From: an uncultured Bacteroides sp.
GTDB taxonomy: Bacteria; Bacteroidota; Bacteroidia; Bacteroidales; Bacteroidaceae
Length of the DNA: 64,000 nucleotides
NCBI GenBank assembly: GCA_900755095.1
Contig: CAAEFE010000080.1
Coordinates: 1 to 64,000, forward strand
Direction of reading: 5' to 3'
The notes beneath the pieces are model-generated. The model ran no database searches. It worked only from the letters and a program-made list of their open reading frames with translations, and was not told the DNA's origin. Shown in pieces: positions 25,323-33,280 of this stretch (position 1 is the first letter of the stretch; every line of letters starts with the position of its first letter). The position numbers and the translations under genes are program-made.

Positions 25323-26291
25323 TTAGTTTTCAAAAACAATATCATCAATACAGAGGTATGCAGGGGTATTTAAGCCATACTCTCCTGTGTCGGAACCTGA
25401 AAAGTTAAATTTCACAAATCCTACTCCAGCTTGATTAATAGGCCAATATGTCCATGTAGTAACGGGATTTTCGTTCTTCCCATTTCTATAATCGGCTAAT
25501 ACCTTGGTGTATGTAGCTAACTTATTACCAGCAAAATCATAACATTCAAGTTCAACTTGGAAATACCCAATATGGTTTCCGCCTGCATCGACTTGTGCTG
25601 ACAGCGGAGTAGCTACACCGGATGCGCCGAATTTATTACCATGCATGATTACACCATAGGTATATGATGAATTACAGAACCATAAACCTTTTAGAGTATA
25701 TTCGCCTGTTAAATAGAATTCGGGTTGAGCCATCCATTCGGTATTATATTCATCAGAATAACCATAAACAACAGCAAAATTATTTCCGCTATGACCTGCA
25801 CCTTCGTTAGAGCCATTAACAGAAGTCGTATCATAAACACTCATTTGATTGTTATAGGAATACCACCAATCACTCGGTATGGTATCACCGGTAATCGTAA
25901 TTCCTTCGGCAGAAGATGGATTGGTACGGTAATTCCATTTAGACAATGCTAATCCACCACAAGAGAAATTGTTGAATGTTCCATAATTATTAGTCACAGT
26001 GTTAATCTCAGACATGAACACTCCATCTGGATCAGCAATTTCTTTTACTTGGGTATACGAACCCACATTTCCATAATAATTAGCACCGTAGGAAGTTGTC
26101 ATAGCCATCATCGAAGAGGCAAAATCATCAAACGTGATGGTAGTCGTTCCATCGGGGTTAGGTGTTGCGCGGGTTTGAATCGCACTTTCTTCATACGGAG
26201 TAAGGAAGTCATCGTCGGACGAACATCCGGTGAACACTGTGGCGGCCATTGCTACAACGGCCATTGCCATAAACCTAAAATTCTTTTTCAT
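25323..26291 (-). CDS. DUF4465-type surface lipoprotein, first gene of the B12 operon
   Basis: 322 residues. Signal peptide with Cys23 (ATVFTGC) followed by SSDDDF; an acidic stretch directly after the lipid cysteine is the export signal for surface lipoproteins in Bacteroidetes. The body is beta-rich (FAVVYGYSDEYNTEWMAQPEF, YTLKGLWFCNSSYTYGVIMHGNKFG, ending PAYLCIDDIVFEN), matching DUF4465 as far as I can judge. As the gene closest to the cobalamin riboswitch it is directly under B12 control. DUF4465-type proteins are frequent in B12 loci and may bind corrinoids; that role is an inference here. Confidence 0.75.
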   Translation of the reverse strand: MKKNFRFMAMAVVAMAATVFTGCSSDDDFLTPYEESAIQTRATPNPDGTTTITFDDFASSMMAMTTSYGANYYGNVGSYTQVKEIADPDGVFMSEINTVTNNYGTFNNFSCGGLALSKWNYRTNPSSAEGITITGDTIPSDWWYSYNNQMSVYDTTSVNGSNEGAGHSGNNFAVVYGYSDEYNTEWMAQPEFYLTGEYTLKGLWFCNSSYTYGVIMHGNKFGASGVATPLSAQVDAGGNHIGYFQVELECYDFAGNKLATYTKVLADYRNGKNENPVTTWTYWPINQAGVGFVKFNFSGSDTGEYGLNTPAYLCIDDIVFEN

Positions 26292-26401
26292 AACTCAAGT
26301 ATTAAAAGTTAAACAAAAAGTTTAATTACACATTCGTTTTCCTTGCGATAGATTTGCAACGAATGAGAAACCGGTTATCAAAAAGAATACAGGTGGTCTT
26401 T

Positions 26402-26488
26402 GGATGAGCCTCTGTTCATTTTGATCTAATGCCAATTATCCCGTGGTCACTAAATCATATCTTATCAAGCAGGTCTTCTGGCTCATCC
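26402..26488 (-). promoter_or_regulatory. Possible expression-platform pairing of the riboswitch
   Basis: GGCTCATCC at 26410-26402 on the minus strand is fully complementary to GGATGAGCC at 26488-26480, which overlaps the start of the B12 box. Pairing of the two would compete with the ligand-bound fold. Confidence 0.4.
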
Positions 26489-26625
26489 CGCTTATCGCGC
26501 CTTCCCAGCTTTCACCAGTGGCAAAGAGTGCGATAAACTTTAATAGGACTTACAGCTGCGAGTACAGCTCCGGATTTTCACCGGGATTCCCTTTTAATTC
26601 CAATCGACACTTCGATAGGAAACTT
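26460..26625 (-). ncRNA. Cobalamin (B12) riboswitch
   Basis: Read on the minus strand, conserved blocks appear in the right order: GGGAATCCCGGTGAAAATCC, then CAGCTGTAA, then GCCACTGGTGAAAGCTGGG with GAAGGC, then the B12 box AGCCAGAAGACCTGC (26483-26469). It lies about 170 bases before the first gene of the operon. Bound adenosylcobalamin would reduce expression of the genes down to at least btuD. This makes the B12 function of the operon firm. Confidence 0.95.
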
Positions 26626-26632
26626 AACTGGT

Positions 26633-26641
26633 GCAAAGTTA
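26633..26641 (-). promoter_or_regulatory. Candidate -7 box of the B12 operon promoter
   Basis: On the minus strand TAACTTTG fits the Bacteroides -7 consensus and lies directly before the riboswitch. A clear -33 TTG is not seen at the usual distance. A second -7/-33 pair farther upstream (26822-26855) could also serve the operon. Confidence 0.45.
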
Positions 26642-27001
26642 AGAGTTATTTTTTATATAATTTCTTTTTTCTCCATTTTTTTCTGATAACAGCTTTTATG
26701 AATATAAAAATGTACTCTTTCTACCATTTTTTAGTTGCGAATAACGATATGCCATTGCCCAATCATTTATTTTTTAATTCGTCTTCTCCCCTTATGTCGG
26801 CAATTCCTGTCGGGTGATTTTTATGCAAAGGTACAGCGTTCGGTCAATTGCCAAGAGCCGCAAATGCTAACGTTTTGCGAATTTTACAGCAGCCTTCCGC
26901 AAATCGCAGATTGGGGTATTCCGTAAAATCCGCCCGCCGTTCACTTGTCTTATTTGCCTCGATCCGTCTGTCAGTCCTGCATAAAAATCATTCCCCAACG
27001 A
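26642..27001. other. Intergenic leader between the B12 operon and the accessory genes
   Basis: No gene supported. On the minus strand there is a full promoter match, TTG-N18-TACCTTTG, near 26855-26823, pointing toward the B12 operon. The rest is the first half of the leader of the 27063 gene. The stretch just after the riboswitch promoter is very AT-rich. Confidence 0.5.
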
Positions 27002-27037
27002 GAAGCCGAAAGAGCTTCAAGAAGAGGGAAATAAAAA
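27002..27037 (+). promoter_or_regulatory. Hairpin + GAGGGAAATAAAAA leader element (copy 2 of 7)
   Basis: Stem GAAGC / GCTTC with loop CGAAAGA, then AAGAAGAGGGAAATAAAAA, 25 bases before the start codon at 27063. Confidence 0.65.
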
Positions 27038-27062
27038 GTTTAACAAATTAAAATTTACAATT

Positions 27063-27545
27063 ATGCACAGCAGGATTTTTCAAATTTCAACGGAGCCGAT
27101 AGACAAAGAAAACTATCTGAATGAGGACACACTCCAGCAAGGAGACGGGAGCTTCTATGACTATTGTTCAGAAATAGACGAGGAAAACCGTAAAGAGGAT
27201 ATTGCCAATTTGGTCAATTATGCCTTACCCAACGGAATGTTCGAGCTTATATCCGATGACACCATGCGCTATAATGGTGGCATAGAGCAATGGAAAGAGG
27301 AGTATGTCGCCAATATCAAAAAGAGAGCGGATGCTCTTACGGCAGATAATATGTTGGAATGGGGGTCGACCTATTATCTCAAACAGGCAGTGGAAAATCC
27401 GTTGGATGTCGCCTATCATTTCTATTTGGATGGCGACGGCTGCCAATCTTTTGCCGAACAGTCCTTTGCGTTTATGGAGTTTGTTTGTAGGCTTGAACCG
27501 GGAACGATACTCTACATCGGAGGAGTTGTTGATTACCACTTCTGA
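27063..27545 (+). CDS. Accessory protein, 160 aa, unknown function
   Basis: Soluble acidic protein with two helical stretches and a central YYLKQAVENPLDVAYHFYLDGDGCQSFAEQSFAFMEF segment; DGDGC resembles a short acidic loop but no family follows from it. It starts with ATG in ACAATTATG, the context shared by genes behind the hairpin leader, and is a single-gene unit ended by a strong terminator. Confidence 0.6.
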   Translation: MHSRIFQISTEPIDKENYLNEDTLQQGDGSFYDYCSEIDEENRKEDIANLVNYALPNGMFELISDDTMRYNGGIEQWKEEYVANIKKRADALTADNMLEWGSTYYLKQAVENPLDVAYHFYLDGDGCQSFAEQSFAFMEFVCRLEPGTILYIGGVVDYHF

Positions 27546-27565
27546 TGTTTGTCCGAAACATTGGC

Positions 27566-27604
27566 AACCACCCGCTTTTGAGGCGGGTGGTTACTCTCTT
27601 TTTT
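27566..27604 (+). terminator. Terminator after the 27063 gene
   Basis: Perfect 10-bp stem AACCACCCGC / GCGGGTGGTT, 7-base loop, T-rich tail ending in a six-T run. Confidence 0.85.
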
Positions 27605-27915
27605 GCACAGGCTCACCGGTTACTTTTATAAATATGCTCTGCAGAGCTTCCGCCACCGGTTTCACTGCCGGTATATTCCTTTTTTAAGGGTATAATCCCT
27701 TCACTACCCCGACATACGCCACAGGCTTGTTTTCGTGTGCAAAGGTACGGTGGACGAACATGGTTCAAGTACCGCTATCGCTACCTGAAATAAAATTTGA
27801 TGACAACTTTCCGTAATCGGAGATAACGGTATTTCATAAAATTTCATCGCAGGTTCCTTGTCCGTCGTTCTTGTATCCCCCGTTTGGAACGCACATGAAA
27901 ACAACCCTTTTGGGC
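27605..27915. other. Leader region of the 27970 operon
   Basis: About 310 bases with no supported gene. On the minus strand TTG-N18-TACCTTTG (about 27771-27739) is a good Bacteroides promoter pointing away from the operon, so a short antisense or regulatory RNA may start there and run toward the 27566 terminator. Confidence 0.4.
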
Positions 27916-27950
27916 GAAGTCAGAAGACTTCAAGAAAAGGGAAATAAAAA
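27916..27950 (+). promoter_or_regulatory. Hairpin + AAGGGAAATAAAAA leader element (copy 3 of 7)
   Basis: Stem GAAGTC / GACTTC with loop AGAA, followed by AAGAAAAGGGAAATAAAAA and the start codon at 27970. Confidence 0.65.
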
Positions 27951-27969
27951 ATCAATAAATCAAAAGACA

Positions 27970-28437
27970 ATGAGCAAGTACGATTTCATCAAGCAAGGCA
28001 ACCTCCTTTATTGGCACACTGCCGATAACGATGTAGAATGTCGAATTATCTCAACTCCCGAAAAAGTGGATAGCGACAGTATTATTTTAATCGCAACAGG
28101 TTCTTCAGAGATTGAAGTCTTGGCATCGGAGCTATCACCTATTGGCTCATCGAGAAGCCACAAAGAGGAATTTTTGCGCTGGAAAAAAGAGCGTGAAGCC
28201 GAGGGCATGGAGTTTTTCAACCGTCTTTCCGAAGTCATGGAAACAGACAATGATTTGGCTGTAGGCGATATGGTGGCGTTTACTAACGACTACGGGGTGG
28301 TATTTGGCCCCAAAGAAGTATTAGCTTTCAGAAAGCCTTGGAATGGCGGTAGATGCGTATATATCGACAGTGATGCCTATTGGTTCCCAGACCGTCCCGG
28401 ACAACTCACCATACTCAGCAAAGGAGGTACAGAATGA
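27970..28437 (+). CDS. Accessory protein, 155 aa, unknown function
   Basis: Starts at the ATG at 27970 (MSKYDFIKQGNLLYWHTADNDVE); longer upstream reading would run through the hairpin leader. The middle is strongly charged (HKEEFLRWKKEREAEGMEFFNRL) and the C-terminal half is beta-rich (GDMVAFTNDYGVVFGPKEVLAF). The gene overlaps the next by ATGA, so three small genes (27970-29077) form an operon. No family recognised. Confidence 0.6.
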   Translation: MSKYDFIKQGNLLYWHTADNDVECRIISTPEKVDSDSIILIATGSSEIEVLASELSPIGSSRSHKEEFLRWKKEREAEGMEFFNRLSEVMETDNDLAVGDMVAFTNDYGVVFGPKEVLAFRKPWNGGRCVYIDSDAYWFPDRPGQLTILSKGGTE

Positions 28438-28691
28438 CAAACGAAGACAAAATCTTAAAACGGCTTTGCGGCAATATTGCCGCAGGTCGTTTCAACTGGC
28501 GGAAATACTGCACACCGCAACTTTACTTCGGTTGGGAGATTTGTGTTACCCCTCTGCATTGCTCTTACGGACAGATAGGTTACACCGTTCATTTCCCTTA
28601 TACCAATATACCGGAAGTGGAATACGATTGGGAAATGGGCAAACTGACCATTGACGGCGAGAAGTGGAAAAGTTATTTGCGGAACGAATAA
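28434..28691 (+). CDS. Accessory protein, 85 aa, unknown function
   Basis: Starts at the ATG at 28434, overlapping the previous stop (ATGA). The small protein is rich in aromatic residues (QLYFGWEICVTPLHCSYGQIGYTVHFPYTNIPEVEYDWEMG), probably beta-rich and soluble. Unknown function; translation is coupled to its neighbour. Confidence 0.6.
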   Translation: MTNEDKILKRLCGNIAAGRFNWRKYCTPQLYFGWEICVTPLHCSYGQIGYTVHFPYTNIPEVEYDWEMGKLTIDGEKWKSYLRNE

Positions 28692-28702
28692 TAAATATCA
28701 AT

Positions 28703-29077
28703 ATGGCACAGAATTTTTATACCAAATGGCAGAACGCTATCCTTGCAGATGCAGGAGGCTATGTTTCAAAAGAGTATCGCAGTTTCCAGACAGCATTGGT
28801 ACGTGAGATTTCCAAATATGCAACGGCGGTCGGTGCACAGGTGGCATCCAACTTAAAAGGACATTATGATACCTCATGTTTCATCGAGCGCAACGGCAAG
28901 TTCGTTTACATCAGTCACTCTTCCACGTTAGCCCGAATGGGCGGCGGCGTAAGAGTTGAACTTGATTCGTTTCTGATACGGACAGCCCAACACGCAAAAG
29001 ACTACAGAGGAGGATATAACCAATATTGTGACATGGCAAATTTGCAGTCCATGATGGATGATTTACTGAAAGAATAA
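28703..29077 (+). CDS. Accessory protein, 124 aa, unknown function
   Basis: Start chosen at the ATG at 28703 (MAQNFYTKWQNAILADAGGYVSKEYRSF), 11 bases after the previous stop. The sequence reads as a small alpha/beta protein with a basic patch (LVREISKYATAVGAQVASNLKGHYDTS) and ends acidic. Last gene of the operon before a strong terminator. No family recognised. Confidence 0.6.
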   Translation: MAQNFYTKWQNAILADAGGYVSKEYRSFQTALVREISKYATAVGAQVASNLKGHYDTSCFIERNGKFVYISHSSTLARMGGGVRVELDSFLIRTAQHAKDYRGGYNQYCDMANLQSMMDDLLKE

Positions 29078-29095
29078 AAAACCGAAAACAAGAAA

Positions 29096-29127
29096 AGATG
29101 CGGAGCCAACCGGTTCCGCATCTTTTT
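29096..29127. terminator. Bidirectional terminator between convergent operons
   Basis: Stem AAGATGCGGA / TCCGCATCTT followed by a T-run on the plus strand, with AAAA before it giving T residues on the minus strand. It lies between the 28703 gene and the end of the transfer operon. Confidence 0.85.
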
Positions 29128-29137
29128 CTTTCCATCC

Positions 29138-30826
29138 TTACCGGCGCATACCGACGCTGTATTCAGCCTCTTGTAGCTCTGCCCGATACTCTTCCAGTTC
29201 GTTCAGCTTCTCGTTCACGGCTTGCAGGTTGGCATCCAACCCGATATTGTGGTCGTAAGGGAAACGATGCTGCGCGACCAGCCCGGCATTGGTGGGCTGC
29301 CCGACATCAAGCATATCGGAGTCCTTGTTATATTCGACATACAGCACGTCGCCGTTCGGCATCTCGAAGGCCGGAATCTTTTGATGCGCCAAAGCGGAGA
29401 ACTGTTCCGCCGCCATCTCCCTGGCAACCTCTTTTATCGTCTCTCCGGCAATATCGACACCGTAACGCCGGATATGGTCGCGAATTTCCTGCTCCGTGAA
29501 TTTCAACATCACCTCGTAGGTTCCCCCGACACTCCCGTTGTACACGACAGCGAAATTCTCATCCTCGGCAATTAGGCTGTCACCCTTGTTGTTCGTGGCT
29601 GATAAATAAGTATGCTGTTCGTTGATGCCGTTGCCGTCGTAATACTCCTTGGCAAGCGTCAGCAATCCCTCGCAATCGCCTTTCTCCCGGAGTTCGTCAA
29701 GCGGCCTCGTGTCATCCGAAAATTGGAGATACGCGACAGAGGAATAAAATGTCTTCTCCTTTGCCGCCGCTCCGTTTTCCTGCTTCTCGCCGACATTTTG
29801 TTCCAGTTCTTGCGCTATCTTATCCACCTTCTGGGTAATTATCGAGGTTGCCCTTTTCACGTCCAGGAGCGTTGTCTTGATGAATTGCGGCGATTCCTTC
29901 AGCTCATCGAGCCATCCTTTGAGGTATGCACAACTTTCTTCCTTGATATGCTTGGTCATGCCGTAACGCTGTGCGACCAGTGCGCTACCTAACTCTGCCA
30001 CCAGTTCCTCACGGGCATATTCAGGAGAACCGAAGGTAGTCGGCTTGAACCGATCGAGAACACCCTCCGCACCGGTCGAGTGCGTCATCTCATGGAACAG
30101 TGTCCCGTAAAACGATTCTCCCGATCTGAACTGTTCCTTTTCCGGCACGATGATTTCATTCTTCGTGATGGAATAGTAGGCGTCATTCTGATATTTCGGC
30201 GTAATCGGACAAATCCACAGGTTATCCCTTATCATCGTATCGACTGGGGCAAAACTGTAATGCTCGCCCTCCTCGATTGCCGGACGCGAATTTTCCTGCT
30301 CCAGTTTTTGCCACAGCTCCGGTCGCGCTTCCTGCAAATTGGTCTGCGCAACATTGAAGACCCTGAAAACCTGCATCTTCGGATAAACATTGTACTGTTC
30401 CTTTTCGTCATCGGAGAGTTTCTTGTAATCGTCATACTTGATTTTCTCCTTGGTCTCCTTATGGATACAAGTGAACGTGGTGAGCATGACCGGAAAGGAC
30501 TTCTCGCCACGAAGCACGGAGACACGCGGCAGTTCCTCTCCATCCTTGCCGGACTTATTGAGCTTCTGAACACAATCGAAGGTGCAGAAACGGGGAATCT
30601 TGTACCCTTCTTTCTCGCAGTGCAAAAGCAGCATAAAAGCATTCATCCCGTTGTACTCGCGCCCGTGAAGGTTGCGAGGCCACTGCAACGCACCCTCGGT
30701 AAACCAAGGCTTTTTCCAGTCCTTTTGAATGCCCTCGATTTTCTCGATCATCATTTCGGCGAACAGGTCGAGAGCCTTGTCCTCGCTGTTCGGTCCGTCG
30801 GCATTCTTCTTTCTGTAACCGGCCAT
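29138..30826 (-). CDS. ArdC-type antirestriction protein with zincin-like peptidase domain
   Basis: 562 residues. N-terminal ArdC-type single-strand DNA-binding domain (about 15-150; KKPWFTEGALQWPRNLHGREYNGMNAFMLLLHCEKEGY). A zincin-like domain follows with FHEMTHSTG (about 248-256, HExxH metal site) and further residues down to EELVAELGSAL. The C-terminal 200 residues are unassigned. ArdC proteins protect incoming single-stranded DNA from restriction, so this fits entry of the element into a new cell. It is the last gene of the minus-strand transfer operon. Confidence 0.85.
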   Translation of the reverse strand: MAGYRKKNADGPNSEDKALDLFAEMMIEKIEGIQKDWKKPWFTEGALQWPRNLHGREYNGMNAFMLLLHCEKEGYKIPRFCTFDCVQKLNKSGKDGEELPRVSVLRGEKSFPVMLTTFTCIHKETKEKIKYDDYKKLSDDEKEQYNVYPKMQVFRVFNVAQTNLQEARPELWQKLEQENSRPAIEEGEHYSFAPVDTMIRDNLWICPITPKYQNDAYYSITKNEIIVPEKEQFRSGESFYGTLFHEMTHSTGAEGVLDRFKPTTFGSPEYAREELVAELGSALVAQRYGMTKHIKEESCAYLKGWLDELKESPQFIKTTLLDVKRATSIITQKVDKIAQELEQNVGEKQENGAAAKEKTFYSSVAYLQFSDDTRPLDELREKGDCEGLLTLAKEYYDGNGINEQHTYLSATNNKGDSLIAEDENFAVVYNGSVGGTYEVMLKFTEQEIRDHIRRYGVDIAGETIKEVAREMAAEQFSALAHQKIPAFEMPNGDVLYVEYNKDSDMLDVGQPTNAGLVAQHRFPYDHNIGLDANLQAVNEKLNELEEYRAELQEAEYSVGMRR

Positions 30827-30831
30827 ATTAC

Positions 30832-31440
30832 TTACTGATTATAGTTAGACGAATCCGCCACATATTGCGTCAGTTCCTCCACCTTGCAGGAAAGATTGAT
30901 TTTCCCGTTATGTGCCGACAGGTTCATTTCACCTATGGCATCCACCTTTATACCCGGCTGTAGCCACGCATCGCGCTCCTTGCCGAAACAGAAGAAGCGC
31001 ACCCACTGGTATTCGAAGCCGTCATCGACCTTCTCCGCACTGAACGCCGAGAACACCGTATAAGGCTGGTCTTTCTTATCCCTTTTCTCCTCGATATTCT
31101 GGCCGACTTTACCACGAAATGCCAGCTCACCCTTGACGCAATCCGCATCATCCGTAGCGGCATTGCAGATTTCATCGGCGAACAGGTTGAAATAGAGCTT
31201 GTCACCCCGGCGTTTGAGATACATCGTACCCCTCACTTCCACACGGGAGCCGTTCCGATAACCGGTGGCTTCTTCCTGACTGCACTCCTTGCGGACATCC
31301 ACCTCGATAGTATGCCGTCCACCCGTTGCCGGAATCTGTACCCGGAGCGGAAATGCCATAAACTCCTTTTCCTCTCTGTTCTTGCGAACCGACGCATCGC
31401 GGCCGATAACGCCGCATACCGTAACATTACATTTAATCAT
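30832..31440 (-). CDS. Probable two-OB-fold single-strand DNA-binding protein, 202 aa
   Basis: From the ATG at 31440 (MIKCNVTVCGVIGRDASVRKNREEKEFMAFPLRV) the first half reads like an Ssb OB-fold. The second half repeats the pattern (ELAFRGKVGQNIEEKRDKKDQPYTVFSAFSAEK, then WVRFFCFGKERDAWLQPGIKVDAIGEMNLSAHNGKINL), with a W...R...F...G spacing close to that of Ssb. So two Ssb-like folds in tandem are likely. It probably coats transfer DNA together with ArdC next to it. In-frame starts farther upstream are possible. Confidence 0.65.
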   Translation of the reverse strand: MIKCNVTVCGVIGRDASVRKNREEKEFMAFPLRVQIPATGGRHTIEVDVRKECSQEEATGYRNGSRVEVRGTMYLKRRGDKLYFNLFADEICNAATDDADCVKGELAFRGKVGQNIEEKRDKKDQPYTVFSAFSAEKVDDGFEYQWVRFFCFGKERDAWLQPGIKVDAIGEMNLSAHNGKINLSCKVEELTQYVADSSNYNQ

Positions 31441-31522
31441 CTGTTTTTTGTCTTTAATGATACATGGATCATCCGACAAGTGATACATGGGTTGATTGAT
31501 GTTGAACTGTTGGAGGGTACGG

Positions 31523-31699
31523 TCAGTCAGGCGCACGTATCATCGCCCAGACCATCCATCCGGCGATGGCTAATTGCACGCCCACGACAACGAGCGTCCC
31601 GATCCACCCCAACAGCAGGTAGCAGAACCGGACGTGCAACGCAAGGATGGAGACTCCCGCCAGACATTTGCATAGCTGTATCATCACGCATTTTACCAT
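31523..31699 (-). CDS. Small membrane protein, 58 aa
   Basis: ATG at 31699 starts MVKCVMIQLCKCLAGVSIL; two hydrophobic stretches (about 14-40 and 42-53; LLGWIGTLVVVGVQLAIAGWMVWAMI) indicate one or two membrane passes. It fills the gap between the muramidase gene and the OB-fold gene, in the operon direction, starting 13 bases after the preceding stop. Unknown function; small membrane proteins of this type often occur in conjugation operons. Confidence 0.55.
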   Translation of the reverse strand: MVKCVMIQLCKCLAGVSILALHVRFCYLLLGWIGTLVVVGVQLAIAGWMVWAMIRAPD

Positions 31700-31711
31700 A
31701 TCGCCATGCCT

Positions 31712-33268
31712 TTATCTTCGCAGGTTTTCCGTCTGTCCCTGTTGCCGGGACATCTCTTGCTCGAAATTCTGTGAGGCCGCTTCCGACAGGATAACCGTAT
31801 TCAGCATACCGGTTACACGCATCCGTTTGGTCTCTTCCGTGAGTGTGCCGTTGTTCAACGTGGCAGACAACCGGTTCAGCTCGGAAGCGGTCAGCTCCCG
31901 CGAGACACGCAGTTCCCCATTGTCCGCTTTCAGAATGGCCTTGCCGTTCTCGCCGATAGTCAGGTCGCAGTTCTTCATATTCGGCAACAACGGCTTCAGG
32001 TCGATGGTACGAAGATCCATCGCGGTGGATATCATCGCCTTCTGTTCCTCTTCGTTCCGGTTGTCAATCTGTGTGGCCAGCAGCATCAGGGAGGCGAAAG
32101 CGGTCATCGCCATCTCCACAATCGGGTCGTTGCATCCCGACATTCCCACACCGCTATCCTCCGACGAAAGGAGTTTTTTCATCCATCCGTCGGGCGAAAG
32201 GTTCTTTTCAGGCACGGTATCTTCCGCCGCCTTGTATTTGGCGAGCAGGTCATTCCCGTTGTGCAGCATTTGCAATTTGATATGTCCTTTCTGTGCGATT
32301 TCAGCCAGATACGCCGCAGGGTCTATATCCCGTTTCGTCCCGTCGGCATAGATATTCTTCACACCGAAATGCAGATGTTCCCCGGTCGTCCGTGTTCCCG
32401 TATTGCCCGATGTGCCGAGCCGTCCGCCGGCCTGTACCGTATCGCCGACCTTGACGGAAATCTCCTTGAGGTGCATATAGGTACATTGTACCTTGCTGCC
32501 GTCCGTCCGGGCATATTCCACCGTCAGCGACTTGCCGCCGGGCGTATTCTTGTTCTGGTTTACCGCCACGACCTTGCCGCCGTTCTCCGTAGCCAGTACC
32601 GCATCGCCTTTGCAACGTATATCCACGCCCTTGTGCATCTGTTGCTTTGTGCCGTCCAACGGGTCTTGCCGTGTTCCGAACGGAGAGGTAATGAACAGAA
32701 ATTCCTCCCGTTCCACCGGGAACGAATACCCCGTTCCATGTTCCGCACCTTCGGAGGTCTGGAGCGGATTGTGTTCTACCCCGAACTGCCTGCCTTGTGC
32801 CGCCATCTCCTGCATCACCTGCCTGTCATACTTCTGCAAGCCGTTCTGCTCAATGATTTTTTGCAGGTTCTCGGCATACTTGCCGCCTGTGGCGTAACCG
32901 GCTTTCTCAATGCTTTGTGCCCAGCCCTTGTAATCGTCCGGGGAGAGTTTGAAGCAACCGGCATAGCGGCTGTTCTCCTTCAAAAAGCGGGAGTGATGCT
33001 CGTATGAATCACCCACGCTGTCATAGCTGCAGAACTTTTCATTCGGCTTATCATCGGTGTAGATTCCGTATTTGCCGCCTCCGGCAATCCACGAGGGTGT
33101 CGCCTTGATGCCGAAATGGTTGTTCTCGTTCCTCGCCAGACGGCTCTGTCCGTTGCTGCTTTCCAGTATGCCTTGCGCCAATGTGACGGAAGCCGGAATG
33201 CCATACCTGCGCATCTGTGCCATCGCATAATCCGCGTATTGCAGTGCATATTCCTGATTCTTGCTCAT
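31712..33268 (-). CDS. Peptidoglycan hydrolase: glucosaminidase/muramidase plus M23 endopeptidase
   Basis: 518 residues from the ATG at 33268, which has AAGGAG 8 bases upstream. The N-terminal domain (about 1-150) is of the FlgJ/glucosaminidase type (GIPASVTLAQGILESSNGQSRLA, NNHFGIKA, YAGCF, GYATGGKYAENL). An M23 domain (about 195-320) follows with its zinc-binding residues in HKGVDIRC, YMHL and GEHLHFGV. The remaining 180 residues are unassigned. The two activities together open the cell wall for the transfer channel. No signal peptide is seen, so export probably uses the transfer machinery. Confidence 0.88.
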   Translation of the reverse strand: MSKNQEYALQYADYAMAQMRRYGIPASVTLAQGILESSNGQSRLARNENNHFGIKATPSWIAGGGKYGIYTDDKPNEKFCSYDSVGDSYEHHSRFLKENSRYAGCFKLSPDDYKGWAQSIEKAGYATGGKYAENLQKIIEQNGLQKYDRQVMQEMAAQGRQFGVEHNPLQTSEGAEHGTGYSFPVEREEFLFITSPFGTRQDPLDGTKQQMHKGVDIRCKGDAVLATENGGKVVAVNQNKNTPGGKSLTVEYARTDGSKVQCTYMHLKEISVKVGDTVQAGGRLGTSGNTGTRTTGEHLHFGVKNIYADGTKRDIDPAAYLAEIAQKGHIKLQMLHNGNDLLAKYKAAEDTVPEKNLSPDGWMKKLLSSEDSGVGMSGCNDPIVEMAMTAFASLMLLATQIDNRNEEEQKAMISTAMDLRTIDLKPLLPNMKNCDLTIGENGKAILKADNGELRVSRELTASELNRLSATLNNGTLTEETKRMRVTGMLNTVILSEAASQNFEQEMSRQQGQTENLRR

Positions 33269-33280
33269 AATCGTCACTCC

